From: Lacrimispora xylanisolvens
GTDB taxonomy: Bacteria; Bacillota; Clostridia; Lachnospirales; Lachnospiraceae
DNA: 64,000 nucleotides
Reading direction: 5' to 3'
Assembly: GCA_017084465.1 (NCBI GenBank)
Contig: CP070896.1
Coordinates: 3,833,501-3,897,500 of the forward strand
In this document: positions 9,443 to 18,762 of the stretch, one piece after another
Position numbering within the stretch: the stretch's first letter is position 1
Layout: each line of letters begins with the position of its first letter
Notes under the pieces: model-generated
Seen by the model: only the letters and a program-made list of their open reading frames with translations
What the model was told of the DNA's origin: nothing
The model's database searches: none
Position numbers and translations under genes: made by a program

Positions 9443-10889
9443 GTGAAAAAGCATATACTACTACTCAGCAATCTCATTATCATCATTTCCATTATAATTG
9501 GATTTATCGGTATCGTGTATCGAGATACCACCGCGTACCAGGACTTGGCGGAAAAACATCTGGAAAATATTTTAAGCCTGTCCAATAAAGATATTTCCAG
9601 CCATGTGGAAGACGCTATGACGAAACCAGTGATGGTTTCCAAAACAATGGCGAATGATGAATTCCTGAAAAAATGGCTTTCACAGGAACCCAAAAATGTT
9701 GGGAATGATACATACCTGAAACAATTATATAATTATTTAAATACGTATCGGAATAAATATGGATATACCACGGTGTTTTGTATTTCCGCAGAAACAGGAA
9801 ATTATTATTATCAGGACGGCCTTAATAAGACAATTTCAAAGACAGATGAGCACGATATCTGGTATTATAATTTTATTAAATCCGGCAATGAGTATGATCT
9901 TGAGGTAGACACCAATGAGACGAAAGATGACTATATAACGGTCTTTGTTAATTTTCGTGTGGAAGGCAGTGATGGAACGCTTCTGGGTGTAATTGTAGTA
10001 GGGTTACAGGTTGATTCCCTTGGTGATACCATCTATTCTTATGAAAGAGATTATGGCTTGTCAGTTCATATTATTAATGTCATGGGAGCCGAAACTTCTT
10101 TTAAAGGGGATACCGATATCTTTATCAGTGAAGAAGAACTGCAAAAAACGTGTTGGGATTACTGAACGTCTTCAGTTAAATCAGTCTGAAACCCCAATCA
10201 TGCAGTGGTACACATCGGAAGGGAAGCGAAAATGCTTAATCACCCAGTATGATAAAATACTTGGCTGGTATTTGGTTCTTGAGATGGATACCAGTTCCAT
10301 TAGCCAGGTGTTTCAGGAACGAGTAAAAAGCAATGTGTTTTTTATGCTGGTTGCATTGGCTGCCTGTATTGTGGTTTCTACGTCGGTCTTTATCAACTGC
10401 AATCTGCGTATCGTAAAGATTGAGAATACGGATGAGTTAACAGGCCTTCCCAATCGAAAGCAATTTTCTAAACGGTATCTGACATTTCTTCGAAAGAACC
10501 GGAAGACGAAAAAAACGTTGTTTATGTTCGACATTGACCATTTTAAGGATATTAATGATACATATGGCCACATATTTGGAAACTCAGTTATTGCAATGGT
10601 AGGGGAAGACTTACAACATGCAATAGGCGAAAATGGAATCGCAGCACGATGGGGTGGAGACGAGTTTTTCGGTGTATTATTGGTGGGAGTGGACGAGGCA
10701 AAGCAAATCATGGAACAGTTTATGGATTCATTGATAAGCGAGGAAAAGAATGAAAGTTACCATGTGACCATCAGTGTGGGGATTTCAGAGGTGGATGAAG
10801 ACCTTAGTATGGAGCAGATGGTTAAGAGAGTTGATGAGGCATTATATCATTCTAAGAAAAACGGACGGAATCAGATTTCAGTTTTATAA
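9443..10889 (+). CDS. Membrane diguanylate cyclase with extracytoplasmic sensor, frameshifted
   Basis: Makes cyclic di-GMP from two GTP. GTG 9443 follows AGAGGAG. An N-terminal helix (about residues 4-25), a Cache-like sensor (30-290) and a second helix (about 310-330) precede a C-terminal GGDEF domain (about 335-480) with TDELTGLPNR, the metal-binding FDIDHFKDIND and intact active site RWGGDEF; residues before it do not clearly form the RxxD inhibitory site. The frame breaks at A6 10143-10148; with five A the two parts join into about 480 residues. Transcribed alone, with its own terminator. The ligand is unknown. Confidence 0.88.
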
Positions 10890-10918
10890 CCATGTAACAT
10901 TTTGCTATTCTCAAGTAG

Positions 10919-10973
10919 AAACTGCACCCTTTGGCTTTAGGTAAAATCTAAGCTGAGTGGTGCAGTTTTAGTT
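10919..10973 (+). terminator. Terminator after the diguanylate cyclase gene
   Basis: Ten-base stem AAACTGCACC (10919-10928) / GGTGCAGTTT (10959-10968) with an inner hairpin, followed by TAGTTT. The U tract is modest. Confidence 0.75.
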
Positions 10974-11039
10974 TAAGCGGTTAAACCTCTTTGACGCTGT
11001 AATACTCATGTCCTTACTTACTATTTCGTTCGTATAATA

Positions 11040-11047
11040 CAAAATAG
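11040..11047. repeat. Target-site duplication, left copy
   Basis: CAAAATAG directly outside the left end of the insertion sequence, identical to 13671-13678. Eight bases is the usual IS66-family duplication. Confidence 0.93.
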
Positions 11048-11111
11048 GTAAGCGCATAGTATGAGGGTGGATTTTAATTTGCGCCTTTTATCACTATAAT
11101 TGTTATCAGGA

Positions 11112-11161
11112 AATGCGAGCGTTTTACTCCAATCCTTTGCGAGAATGCGAGCATTTTACTC
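11112..11161. repeat. Subterminal direct repeats of the IS66 element
   Basis: AATGCGAGCGTTTTACTC at 11112-11129 and AATGCGAGCATTTTACTC at 11144-11161. An inverted copy, one further mismatch away, lies at 13589-13606 near the other end. Possible transposase-binding sites. Confidence 0.7.
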
Positions 11162-11181
11162 TATTTCGGAGACTAGCAATT

Positions 11182-11584
11182 ATGAGATCAAAACGAATTT
11201 CTGCCGATGAGCAGTTTCTGCTCATCATGGAGTGCCGACAAAGCGGCCTCTCCGACTATCAATGGTGTCAAATGAATGATATTAATCCAGGCACCTTTTA
11301 TAACTGGATCAGTAGACTTCGTAAGCGTGGAATGGAGATCCCCATGTTATCTGATCAAGGAAAGAAAACACCAGCTCCTTTACAGGAAGTGGTAAAGGTT
11401 AACTTAATACAGGATTCGGCATCAATGCCTGCTCCTTTGAAAGTAGAGCAAAATACTTGCATTGTTCCGATGCCGACTGTTGAAATCCTGATTGGCAATG
11501 CAACAATTCGTTTCTTTAATAACACAGATAAAAAACCTGATCGAAACTACCCTCAAATGCATTGGAGGTGTTATGTTGTGCTAG
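11182..11584 (+). CDS. tnpA: IS66 accessory protein TnpA, frameshifted at the C-terminus
   Basis: Small helix-turn-helix protein of IS66 elements, needed with TnpB for transposition. ATG 11182 lies behind CGGAG. Residues 1-60 match the family pattern (SADEQFLLIMECRQSGLSDY, then GTFYNWISRLRKR). As written, the frame runs on into tnpB and mimics a TnpA-TnpB fusion. Removing one A from A6 at 11530-11535 gives the expected ending LKCIGGVMLC and a TAG at 11582-11584, overlapping the tnpB start by seven bases as usual in this family. The apparent fusion is therefore an artefact or a single mutation. Confidence 0.85.
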
Positions 11585-11922
11585 GTGATATTTCCTCAGC
11601 AACCAACATCTATATCATTACAGGCTATACTGATATGCGTAAGTCCATAGATGGACTCTACGCCATCATTCTAGACCAGTTGAAAACGGAACCGGATGCC
11701 AGATCAATTTATCTATTCTGTGGCAGACGATGTGATCGAATCAAGGTTCTGCTCCGAGAGCCTGATGGAATGGTTCTTCTCTATAAACGGCTTGACGTTG
11801 TACAAGGCAAGTACCGATGGCCAAGAAATAGCAATGAGGCAAAAAACATTACCTGGCAACAATTCGACTGGCTTATGACGGGGCTTGAAATCGAGCAGCC
11901 AAAGGCTCTTAAAACCGGCTGA
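11578..11922 (+). CDS. tnpB: IS66 accessory protein TnpB
   Basis: IS66 Orf2 protein of 114 residues, full length from GTG 11578. Characteristic segments are TGYTDMRKSIDGL near the N-terminus, IYLFCGRRCDRIKVLL in the middle and GKYRWPR..WQQFDWLMTGL at the end. This is the IS66 TnpB, unrelated to the RNA-guided nucleases also called TnpB. It overlaps the end of tnpA, consistent with coupled translation. Biochemical function is unknown but it is required for transposition in studied IS66 elements. Confidence 0.92.
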   Translation: MLGDISSATNIYIITGYTDMRKSIDGLYAIILDQLKTEPDARSIYLFCGRRCDRIKVLLREPDGMVLLYKRLDVVQGKYRWPRNSNEAKNITWQQFDWLMTGLEIEQPKALKTG

Positions 11923-11993
11923 AACCCTTGATTTTACTAGCTTTTTCGCTCTTTTTATGGTATACTTTTCATAGTAAACTAAGGAGCAAAAAC

Positions 11994-13594
11994 GTGGCGA
12001 ACAGTAGTAAAGATATCCAGCTCATCGAACTGAAAGATATGATTTCACAACTAAATACTACGATCAAAACACTGGTGGAAGCATTGAATAAACAGCAGGC
12101 TGAAAATGATAATCTTAAGGCTGAACTGGCTTGGTTTCGCCAGAAGTATTTTGGTGCTTCCAGTGAACGCCGCGTGGTTGACATAGCAGGTCAATTAAAT
12201 CTTTTTGACAATCTTATAGAGGACGAGAAACCGGTGGAACTAATCGAGCCCGAAGTTGTCCCTTCTTCAAAGAAATCTCGAAAAAAGAAACCTACTTTAG
12301 CAGAACAATTTAAGGACATTCCAACCAAACAGATAAATGTAGATACACTGACCAAAGAAGATAAAACATGTCCAATCTGTGGAGCCCAAATGATTTCGAT
12401 TGGAACAGAACTAATCCGAAGTGAAATCGTTTATACTCCGCCAAAGCTGGAGCGTATCGAATACATAGCAACCACGTATTCATGCCCGGGCTGCAAGGAT
12501 ACGGAGGAACCACAGTTTATAAAGGATAATGGAACTCCTGCATTGATTCCCGGAAGTTATGTTTCAGAGTCCCTGTTGGCATATATCATTTATCGAAAGT
12601 ACGGATTGTATATCCCTCTTTATCGCCAGGAGCAGGATTTCCTGCAGATGAAGGCTCCAATAGGACGAACTTCTATGGCACACTGGATTATTATAGTTGG
12701 CATTGAATATATAACGCCGCTGTATGATTACTTTCATAGGGAACTGTTAAAACGCAGATTCCTTATGATGGACGAGACGCCAATTCAGGTATTAAAAGAG
12801 GAAGACCGGCGGGCACAGACAAAATCTTATTTATGGGTTGTTCGAACTGGTGAAGATGGATTAAATCCCATCATCCTCTATAATTACACGCCCACAAGAG
12901 CAGGAGAAAATATCAAACAATTCCTAAAGGGTATGGAACCTGGAGTTTATCTAATGGCAGATGCATACCAGGGCTACAACAAGGTGAATGAAGCCAGACG
13001 TTGTTGTTGCTTTGCGCATATCAGAAGATATCTATTGGAGGCTATTCCAAAAGGCCATGAGAAGGATTATAGCCATCCGGCAGTACAGGGTGTTTTGTAT
13101 TGCAATAAGCTGTTTGAGTATGAGCGGATCTATAAGGAAAGGGCTCTCATACAAGCAGATCGGAAATCGTCGCCTCAAAGACCAGAAACCGGTCGTTGAG
13201 GGCTTCTTGGCGTGGGCAAATCAAGTCACTACCGGAGATAATGCCAAACTTAAGAAAGCAATCACATATATTAAAAACCGTCGAGATTTTCTTATGACCT
13301 ATCTGGAAGACGGCCGATGCAGCCTGAGTAACAACCTTAGCGAAAATTCAATTCGTCCAGTAACTGTAGGCCGGAAAAACTGGCTCTTTTCAGATACTCC
13401 CGGAAGGAGCGAATGCTAATTCACTCTATCTCACCGTGATAGAGATGGCAAAGGCATATGACTTAAATTTATATGAATATTTAAAGTTCTTGCTAGAGAA
13501 TCGTCCCAGCAAGTGCATGTCAGATGATGAGTTAGCAAAACTTGCACCTTGGGATAAAAGAGTCCAAGAACTTTGCAAGAACAAAATGGAGTAA
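11994..13594 (+). pseudogene. tnpC: IS66 transposase TnpC, frameshifted twice
   Basis: DDE transposase of the element. GTG 11994 follows AAGGAG at a good distance; an upstream ATG at 11928 has no ribosome site. Layout: N-terminal coiled coil with the KYFGASSER motif, a zinc-binding CPICG..CPGC segment (about residues 125-165), then the catalytic region with Asp in RFLMMDETP, Asp in LMADAYQGY and the distal Glu in NNLSENSIRP. One base is gained near 13140 and one near 13400; correcting both yields about 530 residues ending VQELCKNKME at 13594. Without correction the catalytic Glu is separated and the protein would be dead. Confidence 0.88.
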
Positions 13595-13606
13595 AATGCT
13601 TGCATT
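13589..13606. repeat. Inverted subterminal repeat of the IS66 element
   Basis: GAGTAAAATGCTTGCATT is the reverse complement, with one mismatch, of the left repeat at 11144-11161. It overlaps the tnpC stop codon. Confidence 0.7.
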
Positions 13607-13670
13607 TCCGAATCCTAGCAATAGTATCCGGGAATAAATTTTGATACCTACCCCGAAACTATGCGCTTAC

Positions 13671-13678
13671 CAAAATAG
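13671..13678. repeat. Target-site duplication, right copy
   Basis: CAAAATAG directly outside the right end of the IS66 element, identical to 11040-11047. Confidence 0.93.
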
Positions 13679-13685
13679 TGCCTTA

Positions 13686-13714
13686 TTGCAAAAGTTTTGT
13701 ATCTCTATTATAGT
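13686..13714 (+). promoter_or_regulatory. Promoter of the cupin/transporter genes
   Basis: TTGCAA (13686-13691), 17-base spacer, TATAGT (13709-13714). It lies only eight bases from the right edge of the IS66 target duplication, so the insertion left this promoter intact. Confidence 0.65.
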
Positions 13715-13800
13715 AAAAGTACAGAAGCGCTATCTGAATGATTGACGTCAATTTATTTGCGGGCACTAATTAAAATAATACCTATCTGGAGGGATACGTA

Positions 13801-14109
13801 ATGGAAAAAATAAATGTTAACGATATAACAGAAATAATGAAACGGAAAGCACTATTTACTGAGGGCACAATGGATTCGGGCATTTTATTTTATGAGCCAG
13901 GAGAGACAATGACTCCTCATAAACATTCAAATTTAGATGAAATTTTCTATGTTATCAGTGGAAAAGGAATCATAACCATAGATGGCGAGGATATTTCAAT
14001 AAAAGAAAATGATGTGATGCTGTCACCCCATGACGAGAGTCATGGTTTTACTAATAATGGAGATGAAAAACTGGTGATTTTACAGATAAAGAATACGTTT
14101 GTAAAATAA
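13801..14109 (+). CDS. Cupin-domain protein
   Basis: A 102-residue single-domain cupin. The two cupin motifs are visible: a metal-binding H-rich segment PHKHSNLDEIFYVISG (about residues 39-54) and a second motif near SPHDESHGFTN (about 77-87) with His and Gly in the usual places. Such small cupins bind a metal and a small ligand; the substrate cannot be told. ATG 13801 follows TGGAGGG. A small membrane transporter follows after 26 bases and is probably co-transcribed. Confidence 0.85.
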   Translation: MEKINVNDITEIMKRKALFTEGTMDSGILFYEPGETMTPHKHSNLDEIFYVISGKGIITIDGEDISIKENDVMLSPHDESHGFTNNGDEKLVILQIKNTFVK

Positions 14110-14135
14110 TTCTTATATAGAGAAAGGTATTTAAT

Positions 14136-14558
14136 ATGTATTATATTTCTATGGTAATCACAGTTTTGGCAACTGTGATGTATAATATCAGTCAAAAATC
14201 AATTAATCAAACGATAAATCCTTTTATATCAATGTTAGTGACATATATTACAGCAATCCTATTTTCGGTATTAGCATTTATTTTATTACCGATCGATCGT
14301 AATATAGTAAGCTCACTAAAACAAATAAACTGGGCCAGCTATTTATTAGGCTTATCTGCGTTAGGATTAGAGATCGGATATTTGTATCTTTATAGAAGTG
14401 GCTGGAATATAGCTGTTGCTCCTCTTTTTGTAAGTATAATTTCAACAATTATGTTAATTATCATTGGAATTATTTTTTATAAAACAAAAATTTCTCCTGT
14501 GAATACCATAGGAGTATGTATCAGTATCATTGGGTTAATTTTAATGAATAAAAAATAA
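14136..14558 (+). CDS. EamA-like small membrane transporter
   Basis: A 140-residue integral membrane protein with four to five helices (about 3-15, 29-52, 67-88, 95-117, 122-137). One EamA half-repeat is seen, as in small multidrug-resistance and drug/metabolite transporter proteins; such single-unit members work as dimers. ATG 14136 follows AGAAAGG. Substrate unknown. The neighbouring cupin and the convergent HxlR-type regulator suggest response to a reactive or toxic small molecule, but that is only context. Confidence 0.75.
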   Translation: MYYISMVITVLATVMYNISQKSINQTINPFISMLVTYITAILFSVLAFILLPIDRNIVSSLKQINWASYLLGLSALGLEIGYLYLYRSGWNIAVAPLFVSIISTIMLIIIGIIFYKTKISPVNTIGVCISIIGLILMNKK

Positions 14559-14578
14559 TGAACTTGTTGAATGAATCA

Positions 14579-14625
14579 AAAAGCGGATCAGACAGTTACG
14601 GTAGACTGCCTGACCCGCTTTTCAC
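14579..14625. terminator. Bidirectional terminator between transporter and HxlR gene
   Basis: AAAAGCGG-TCAGACAGT (14579-14596) pairs with ACTGCCTGA-CCGCTTTT (14605-14622). The stem is flanked by T runs on one strand and A runs on the other, serving both convergent genes. Confidence 0.85.
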
Positions 14626-14642
14626 TAGTAAATTATATATTA

Positions 14643-14972
14643 TTATTTATCAGCATCAATTTGTGCCATATGTTTTTTCCCCCATTGATTCATCTCTTCC
14701 AGTATGGGACCTAATGATCTTCCAAGTTCCGTCAGGGAGTACTCTACCTTTGGAGGAACTTCAGGATATACCGTTCTGGAAATTATCCCATCGGCTTCCA
14801 ATTGCCGAAGCTGCTGTGTCAGCATTTTCTGACTGATTCCATTAATTCCCTTACTTAATTCAATGAATCTTTGGGTGCCGGAATTAAATAAATTTCTTAA
14901 TATAAGAACCTTCCATTTATGCCCAATCAGATTGACCGTATGTTCAATAGGGCAGAATTTATCACAAGGCAT
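14643..14972 (-). CDS. HxlR-family transcriptional regulator
   Basis: A 109-residue winged-helix regulator. The N-terminus CDKFCPIEHTVNLIGHKWK and the later ISQKMLTQQLRQLEADGII and KVEYSLTELG are diagnostic of HxlR proteins. Two cysteines near the N-terminus (Cys3 and Cys7) resemble the redox- or electrophile-sensing Cys of YodB-type members, though sensing is not shown. ATG at 14972 lies behind AAAGGATG. Such regulators often control oxidoreductase or efflux genes nearby; the convergent cupin/transporter pair is a candidate, as is its own promoter. Confidence 0.92.
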   Translation of the reverse strand: MPCDKFCPIEHTVNLIGHKWKVLILRNLFNSGTQRFIELSKGINGISQKMLTQQLRQLEADGIISRTVYPEVPPKVEYSLTELGRSLGPILEEMNQWGKKHMAQIDADK

Positions 14973-15012
14973 AATTAATCATCCTTTCATTGCTTTTTAA
15001 CGATATTGAATT

Positions 15013-15042
15013 AGTATAACATAAAAAAATATTTTCTTGCAA
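15013..15042 (-). promoter_or_regulatory. Promoter of the HxlR gene
   Basis: On the minus strand TTGCAA (15042-15037), 18-base spacer, TATACT (15018-15013). The adjoining TAGTAACTATTTTT resembles the TACTAT-type half-sites bound by HxlR proteins, so autoregulation is possible. Confidence 0.55.
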
Positions 15043-15100
15043 AAAATAGTTACTATATTATCGCTTCTGAGTGATATAAATAGATCCCATATATAAAATA

Positions 15101-15130
15101 AGTGCAAATCCAATTTGATTTACACTCATT
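15101..15130 (-). terminator. Hairpin after the DUF2442 gene
   Basis: AGTGCAAATC / GATTTACACT (one mismatch) with a 6-base loop. On the minus strand it is followed by TTATTTTAT, a weak terminator just beyond the DUF2442 stop. Confidence 0.5.
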
Positions 15131-15140
15131 TTATATGTTC

Positions 15141-15424
15141 TTATGCAATTAAGTGGTTAATAGAATCTAGTTCATAAAGTGTAAACGGGTCAATATCTAT
15201 ACAGTCACTTGGATTTCTATTACCTGATAAATCCCATGCTAAAGTATCATTTAATACTGTACATGTATTTTTAAATGTTTGAATATCTTGTAGGGGCTTA
15301 AATACTTCGCCTTGTAAAATATTTGCCGCGTTATATTCGACAATCTTTCCATCATCAAAAAAACTTGTACATGATAATTGTCTAATGGTATCACCTGTAC
15401 CACTACAGGAAAATAATCATGCAT
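15141..15424 (-). CDS. DUF2442 protein, frameshifted
   Basis: Small cytoplasmic protein of about 94 residues when repaired. ATG at 15424 follows AGGGGGTG. The N-terminal strand VVVQVIPLDNYHVQVF is followed by a break at the run 15357-15363; one more T on the coding strand gives DDGKIVEY, then LQGEVFKPLQDIQTF and the C-terminal DLSGNRNPSDCIDIDPFTLYEL. This pattern (strand-rich, then W-D..DI-P--LY) is typical of DUF2442. Many DUF2442 genes sit beside a DUF4160 gene; no such partner is present. Function unknown. Confidence 0.75.
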
Positions 15425-15464
15425 ATTCACACCCCCTAGACTTTTTATCACCGTCCTTTGTTTT

Positions 15465-15494
15465 ATTATACCATGAAAAAATAGTCATATGCAA
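15465..15494 (-). promoter_or_regulatory. Promoter of the DUF2442 gene
   Basis: Minus strand TTGCAT (15494-15489), 18-base spacer, TATAAT (15470-15465). Confidence 0.6.
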
Positions 15495-15565
15495 GATAAT
15501 GTAAGTTAATAGTATTTTTAAAATTAAGTGCACAAAACATCAATTTATAATGACACATTCCCCAC

Positions 15566-15594
15566 TGGACAGTCGACCCTCTATCTGATAGTAT
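15566..15594 (+). promoter_or_regulatory. Promoter of the leuA leader
   Basis: TGGACA (15566-15571), 17-base spacer, TAGTAT (15589-15594), just upstream of the T-box RNA. Confidence 0.55.
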
Positions 15595-15604
15595 AAGGAA
15601 AATA

Positions 15605-15918
15605 AATATTGAAAATGCAAAGAAAAGGATTAGTATCTGTAAACTGGTTTCAGAAAGTTGCTGGTTGATGCGAAGCAATAGAAGGAATACAGAGAACTCA
15701 CCTTTGAGCAGTCTTAGTCAAATCGGATTATCATTTGTTCCAATGAGAGAGTAGCTAAGATCGGAAGACCCACCGTTACAAGGGGCGGATATAAGGCAGC
15801 ATTGCCCGTATCCTGATAAGCGCATAACTGAATTGTTATGAATCGGAGTGGTACCGCGTAAGATCAAGTCTTTCGTCTCCCTGGCAGAATGCCGGAGATG
15901 TGAGGCTTTTTTTATTAT
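15605..15918 (+). promoter_or_regulatory. T-box riboswitch controlling leuA, leucine-type specifier
   Basis: Leader RNA that senses uncharged tRNA. The core T-box sequence GTGGTACCGCG lies at 15848-15858 within the antiterminator. Stem I holds the AGTA motif near 15631, the distal AGAAAGTTGCTGG region and a specifier loop GAACTCACC whose codon CTC (15697-15699) reads leucine. The TGGT of the T-box fits a tRNA with discriminator A, as tRNA-Leu has. The terminator CGTCTCC..GGAGATG (about 15874-15900) with a following T7 run completes the switch. leuA starts about 20 bases later. Confidence 0.92.
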
Positions 15919-15937
15919 CATTAAGGAGGAATGAATT

Positions 15938-17605
15938 ATGTTTAGTCATCAGAAATATGAGAAAAAATTCTATTTACCCCCAGTGATCTCTTATGATTGG
16001 GTAAAAAAGGAATCAATTGAGAAAGCACCAGTCTGGTGCAGTGTGGATTTAAGAGATGGAAATCAGGCATTACCCATTCCCATGACATTACAGGAAAAAC
16101 TTGAGATGTATCAAATGTTATTAGAGATTGGATTTAAAGAAATCGAAGTGGCATTTCCAGCTGCTTCTGAAACGGATTATCAGTTTTTAAGGACATTAAT
16201 TGAAAATAAAATGATTCCGGAAGATGTTACGATTCAGGTAATTACTCAGGCAAGAGAGCACATTATCCGCAAAACCTTTGAAGCACTGGATGGCGTTCCA
16301 AAAGCAATTGTGCATTTGTATAATTCCACGTCAGAAGCCCAACGCAGGCAGGTATTCCATAAATCAAAAGAAGATATCAAAAAGCTGGCTGTTGACGGAG
16401 CCATATTATTTAAGAAACTGGCTGAAAAAACAATGGGAGATTTCTATTTTCAATACAGTCCTGAAAGTTTTCCTGGGACTGAGGTAGACTATGCCCTTGA
16501 TATTTGCAACAGTGTCTTAGAAATATGGAAGCCTACGCCCAAACATAAAGCAAATATTAATATACCAACTACGGTTGAAAATGCCATGCCACATATCTAC
16601 GCCAGTCAATTGGAGTATATCAACAATAATCTGCTGGACAGAGATTCCGTTGTTTTATCCATTCATCCTCATAATGACAGAGGTTGTGGTGTGTGTGACG
16701 CGGAGTATGGGATCTTAGCTGGTGCTCAGCGTGTGGAAGGGACTCTTTTTGGAAATGGGGAGCGTACGGGAAATGTTGATCTTATCACCGTAGCTATGAA
16801 TCTGTATTCACAGGGAGTAGATCCTGAATTGAATTTCAGTAATATGAATCAGATCTGTGATACCTATAAGCGTTTAACAAAGATGTCCATTTCTGAAAGA
16901 CAGCCATACTCAGGTTCCCTTGTTTTTACAGCATTTTCAGGCTCCCATCAGGATGCAATTTCAAAAGGAATGAAATATCGGGAACAGGAAAAAATGCAGA
17001 AGTGGGATGTGCCATATATTCCAGTAGACCCCTCCGACTTGGGAAGAAATTATGAAACTGATGTAATTCGTATCAACAGTCAGTCTGGAAAAGGGGGGAT
17101 CGGTTATATACTGGAAAATGCTTATGGTATTCATATGCCATATCGGATGAATGAAGAATTCGGATATTTTGTAAAAAAAGTATCAGACAGAGATAGCAAA
17201 GAGTTGTCAACGGAAGAAATATATCAATTATTCAGGCAGCAATACGTTGAATTCTTTCCTGCTTTTCAGATTCAATCCATGAAAGTTAATGTGGAAGAAG
17301 CAAATGAAGCTTTTCTTACCATATTACAGGATGATAATATAATTGGTGTAAAAGGTCACGGAGCAGGCAGCCTTGATGCAATCAGCAATGCATTAAAGAA
17401 ACATTTTTCCGTAGAATATGACTTAGAAGTATACGAAGAACATTCTATGGGAGCAGACTCATCGGCTTTAGCCTCCGCTTATATAGGAATTCAAAAAAAC
17501 GGAAAACAATACTGGGGTGTTGGAATCAATCGTGATATTATAAAAGCATCAGCGTTAGCACTGGCCATTGCAGTGAATCGATTATTGGGAGAATTCAGCG
17601 GATGA
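15938..17605 (+). CDS. leuA: 2-isopropylmalate synthase
   Basis: Condenses acetyl-CoA with 2-ketoisovalerate, the committed step of leucine synthesis. The 555-residue length and N-terminus ([18 protein letters not shown]) match the long LeuA subtype. The TIM-barrel catalytic part (about residues 30-310) shows the metal-binding [10 protein letters not shown] and HPHNDRGCG motifs. A linker and the C-terminal leucine-binding regulatory domain (about 430-550) follow, with [12 protein letters not shown] and [10 protein letters not shown], so feedback inhibition by leucine is expected. ATG 15938 follows AAGGAGGAAT. Control is by the T-box RNA ahead of it. Other leu genes are absent from the window, and an AraC regulator overlaps its stop. 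Confidence 0.96.
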   Translation: MFSHQKYEKKFYLPPVISYDWVKKESIEKAPVWCSVDLRDGNQALPIPMTLQEKLEMYQMLLEIGFKEIEVAFPAASETDYQFLRTLIENKMIPEDVTIQVITQAREHIIRKTFEALDGVPKAIVHLYNSTSEAQRRQVFHKSKEDIKKLAVDGAILFKKLAEKTMGDFYFQYSPESFPGTEVDYALDICNSVLEIWKPTPKHKANINIPTTVENAMPHIYASQLEYINNNLLDRDSVVLSIHPHNDRGCGVCDAEYGILAGAQRVEGTLFGNGERTGNVDLITVAMNLYSQGVDPELNFSNMNQICDTYKRLTKMSISERQPYSGSLVFTAFSGSHQDAISKGMKYREQEKMQKWDVPYIPVDPSDLGRNYETDVIRINSQSGKGGIGYILENAYGIHMPYRMNEEFGYFVKKVSDRDSKELSTEEIYQLFRQQYVEFFPAFQIQSMKVNVEEANEAFLTILQDDNIIGVKGHGAGSLDAISNALKKHFSVEYDLEVYEEHSMGADSSALASAYIGIQKNGKQYWGVGINRDIIKASALALAIAVNRLLGEFSG

Positions 17606-18657
17606 ATGACAAAAAGATAGCTAAGAGTGAAGTGATGCAGCATTTAAAAGAGTATAATGACAAGGAGATTTTTTATCAGCAATATGCCTCGCTTTACAAT
17701 GACAAGGAAGCTTTAAAGCATTTTCTGGAACAGCACGATCCGGCCAGACTAATAAAAGAAAGAATCTATATAGAGGAAATACTCCCCAAATCATTTGAAG
17801 CGTTTAACGGTGAGGAGTCTGTGTGGGAGAGTCTGGAGACAGATATTTATATTGAAAAATACTGTCGTCTTATGCCTCATCTTTCCGCAATTCATGATTT
17901 CTTTGAAATTGTATATGTTGTAGATAATAATATGCAAATAGAAATTGGTGATAATACCTTGATAACCTTACAACCAGGCGATGTCTGCTTTATCTCGCCT
18001 GGGATTCTTCATACGCCTTATGTTATGGAGGAAACAATAGCTCTGCAGATGACAGTCCGCAAAAGCACATTCCGGAAAGAGTTTTATCGATGTTTAGCAG
18101 GAAATAGTGTGACCTCAGACTTTTTTCTCAATGCGTTATATTCTCAAAATGGCGGCAGTGTCTTATTGTTTCATATGGATTCTGATGATGAGATCAAAAA
18201 TATGTTTCTTCAGATGTACCAGGAGAACCACAATCGATATGCAGGATATCAAAATGTCATGAATAATCTTTTTGAAATTTTGTTGTGCTATTTATTAAGA
18301 TGTGACCCGTCTGAAATTGAAATAAAACAAGACTGTCAAAAAGCTGATACACGTATGACTCAGATACTGCAGTATATTGAAAACAACTGTGAAAGGATTA
18401 CAATAGCTGATCTGTCTCAAAAATTTCATTTAACGAAAACATATCTGTCAAAATATATAACACATAAAACAGGCAAATCATTTCGCTCTATTTTACAGGA
18501 GATAAGATTAGAAAAAGCCCGCAGCATGCTTTGTTCCAGTAATCTTTTGATTGAAGATATATCTGAAGCGGTTGGCTATCACAACGTAGAGCATTTTATC
18601 CGGCTTTTTAAACAGAGATATCATAAGACGCCAAACCAATTTCGCAAAGACAAATAA
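17602..18657 (+). CDS. AraC-family regulator with cupin domain, coupled to leuA
   Basis: A 351-residue regulator whose ATG overlaps the leuA stop (ATGA), so it should be translated with leuA and fall under the same T-box. A helical N-terminal region (1-75) is followed by a cupin-like sensor (about 85-160, [27 protein letters not shown]) and a C-terminal pair of helix-turn-helix units (about 250-348) with [18 protein letters not shown] and the AraC signature [21 protein letters not shown]. The ligand and targets are unknown. Placing an AraC protein in a leucine-biosynthesis transcript is unusual. Confidence 0.92.
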   Translation: MNDKKIAKSEVMQHLKEYNDKEIFYQQYASLYNDKEALKHFLEQHDPARLIKERIYIEEILPKSFEAFNGEESVWESLETDIYIEKYCRLMPHLSAIHDFFEIVYVVDNNMQIEIGDNTLITLQPGDVCFISPGILHTPYVMEETIALQMTVRKSTFRKEFYRCLAGNSVTSDFFLNALYSQNGGSVLLFHMDSDDEIKNMFLQMYQENHNRYAGYQNVMNNLFEILLCYLLRCDPSEIEIKQDCQKADTRMTQILQYIENNCERITIADLSQKFHLTKTYLSKYITHKTGKSFRSILQEIRLEKARSMLCSSNLLIEDISEAVGYHNVEHFIRLFKQRYHKTPNQFRKDK

Positions 18658-18691
18658 ATTGCAATAGCTGTAACATGACAGGACCATCATA

Positions 18692-18720
18692 TTGAACCCC
18701 ATTTATTTATGTGATACAAT
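18692..18720 (+). promoter_or_regulatory. Promoter of the NarL-type two-component genes
   Basis: TTGAAC (18692-18697), 17-base spacer, TACAAT (18715-18720). Confidence 0.65.
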
Positions 18721-18762
18721 TACAAAATCCAATCCCTTAATGGGAAAATGGGGGAGAAAAAT

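Larger units (their letters stand above)
11048..13670 (+). mobile_element. Complete IS66-family insertion sequence, 2623 bp
   Basis: The ends are inverted repeats: GTAAGCGCATAGT at 11048-11060 matches the reverse complement of 13658-13670 over 13 bases, with weaker pairing to about 30. Perfect 8-bp target duplications CAAAATAG flank it. It holds the standard tnpA-tnpB-tnpC set. Subterminal copies of AATGCGAGCRTTTTACTC occur at 11112-11129 and 11144-11161 and, inverted, at 13589-13606. Identical target duplications suggest a fairly recent insertion. Three single-base indels in the coding region could be sequencing errors, so activity cannot be judged. Confidence 0.95.

Noticed and set aside
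11113..11922. A single TnpA-TnpB fusion protein
   Set aside because: Removing one A from the A6 run at 11530-11535 gives a normal TnpA end and the usual overlap with tnpB, so the fusion is produced by a one-base indel.
13686..13699. A mobile repeat, because TTGCAAAAGTTTT recurs near 28261
   Set aside because: The match is only about 13 bases of AT-rich promoter-like sequence with no flanking similarity; chance is enough.
14558..14836. A plus-strand gene opposite the HxlR regulator
   Set aside because: It starts inside the transporter stop and terminator and is the antisense shadow of a clear regulator gene; no ribosome site.
15466..15678. A minus-strand gene opposite the leuA leader
   Set aside because: It covers the leuA promoter and T-box stem I, and has neither ribosome site nor protein-like composition.
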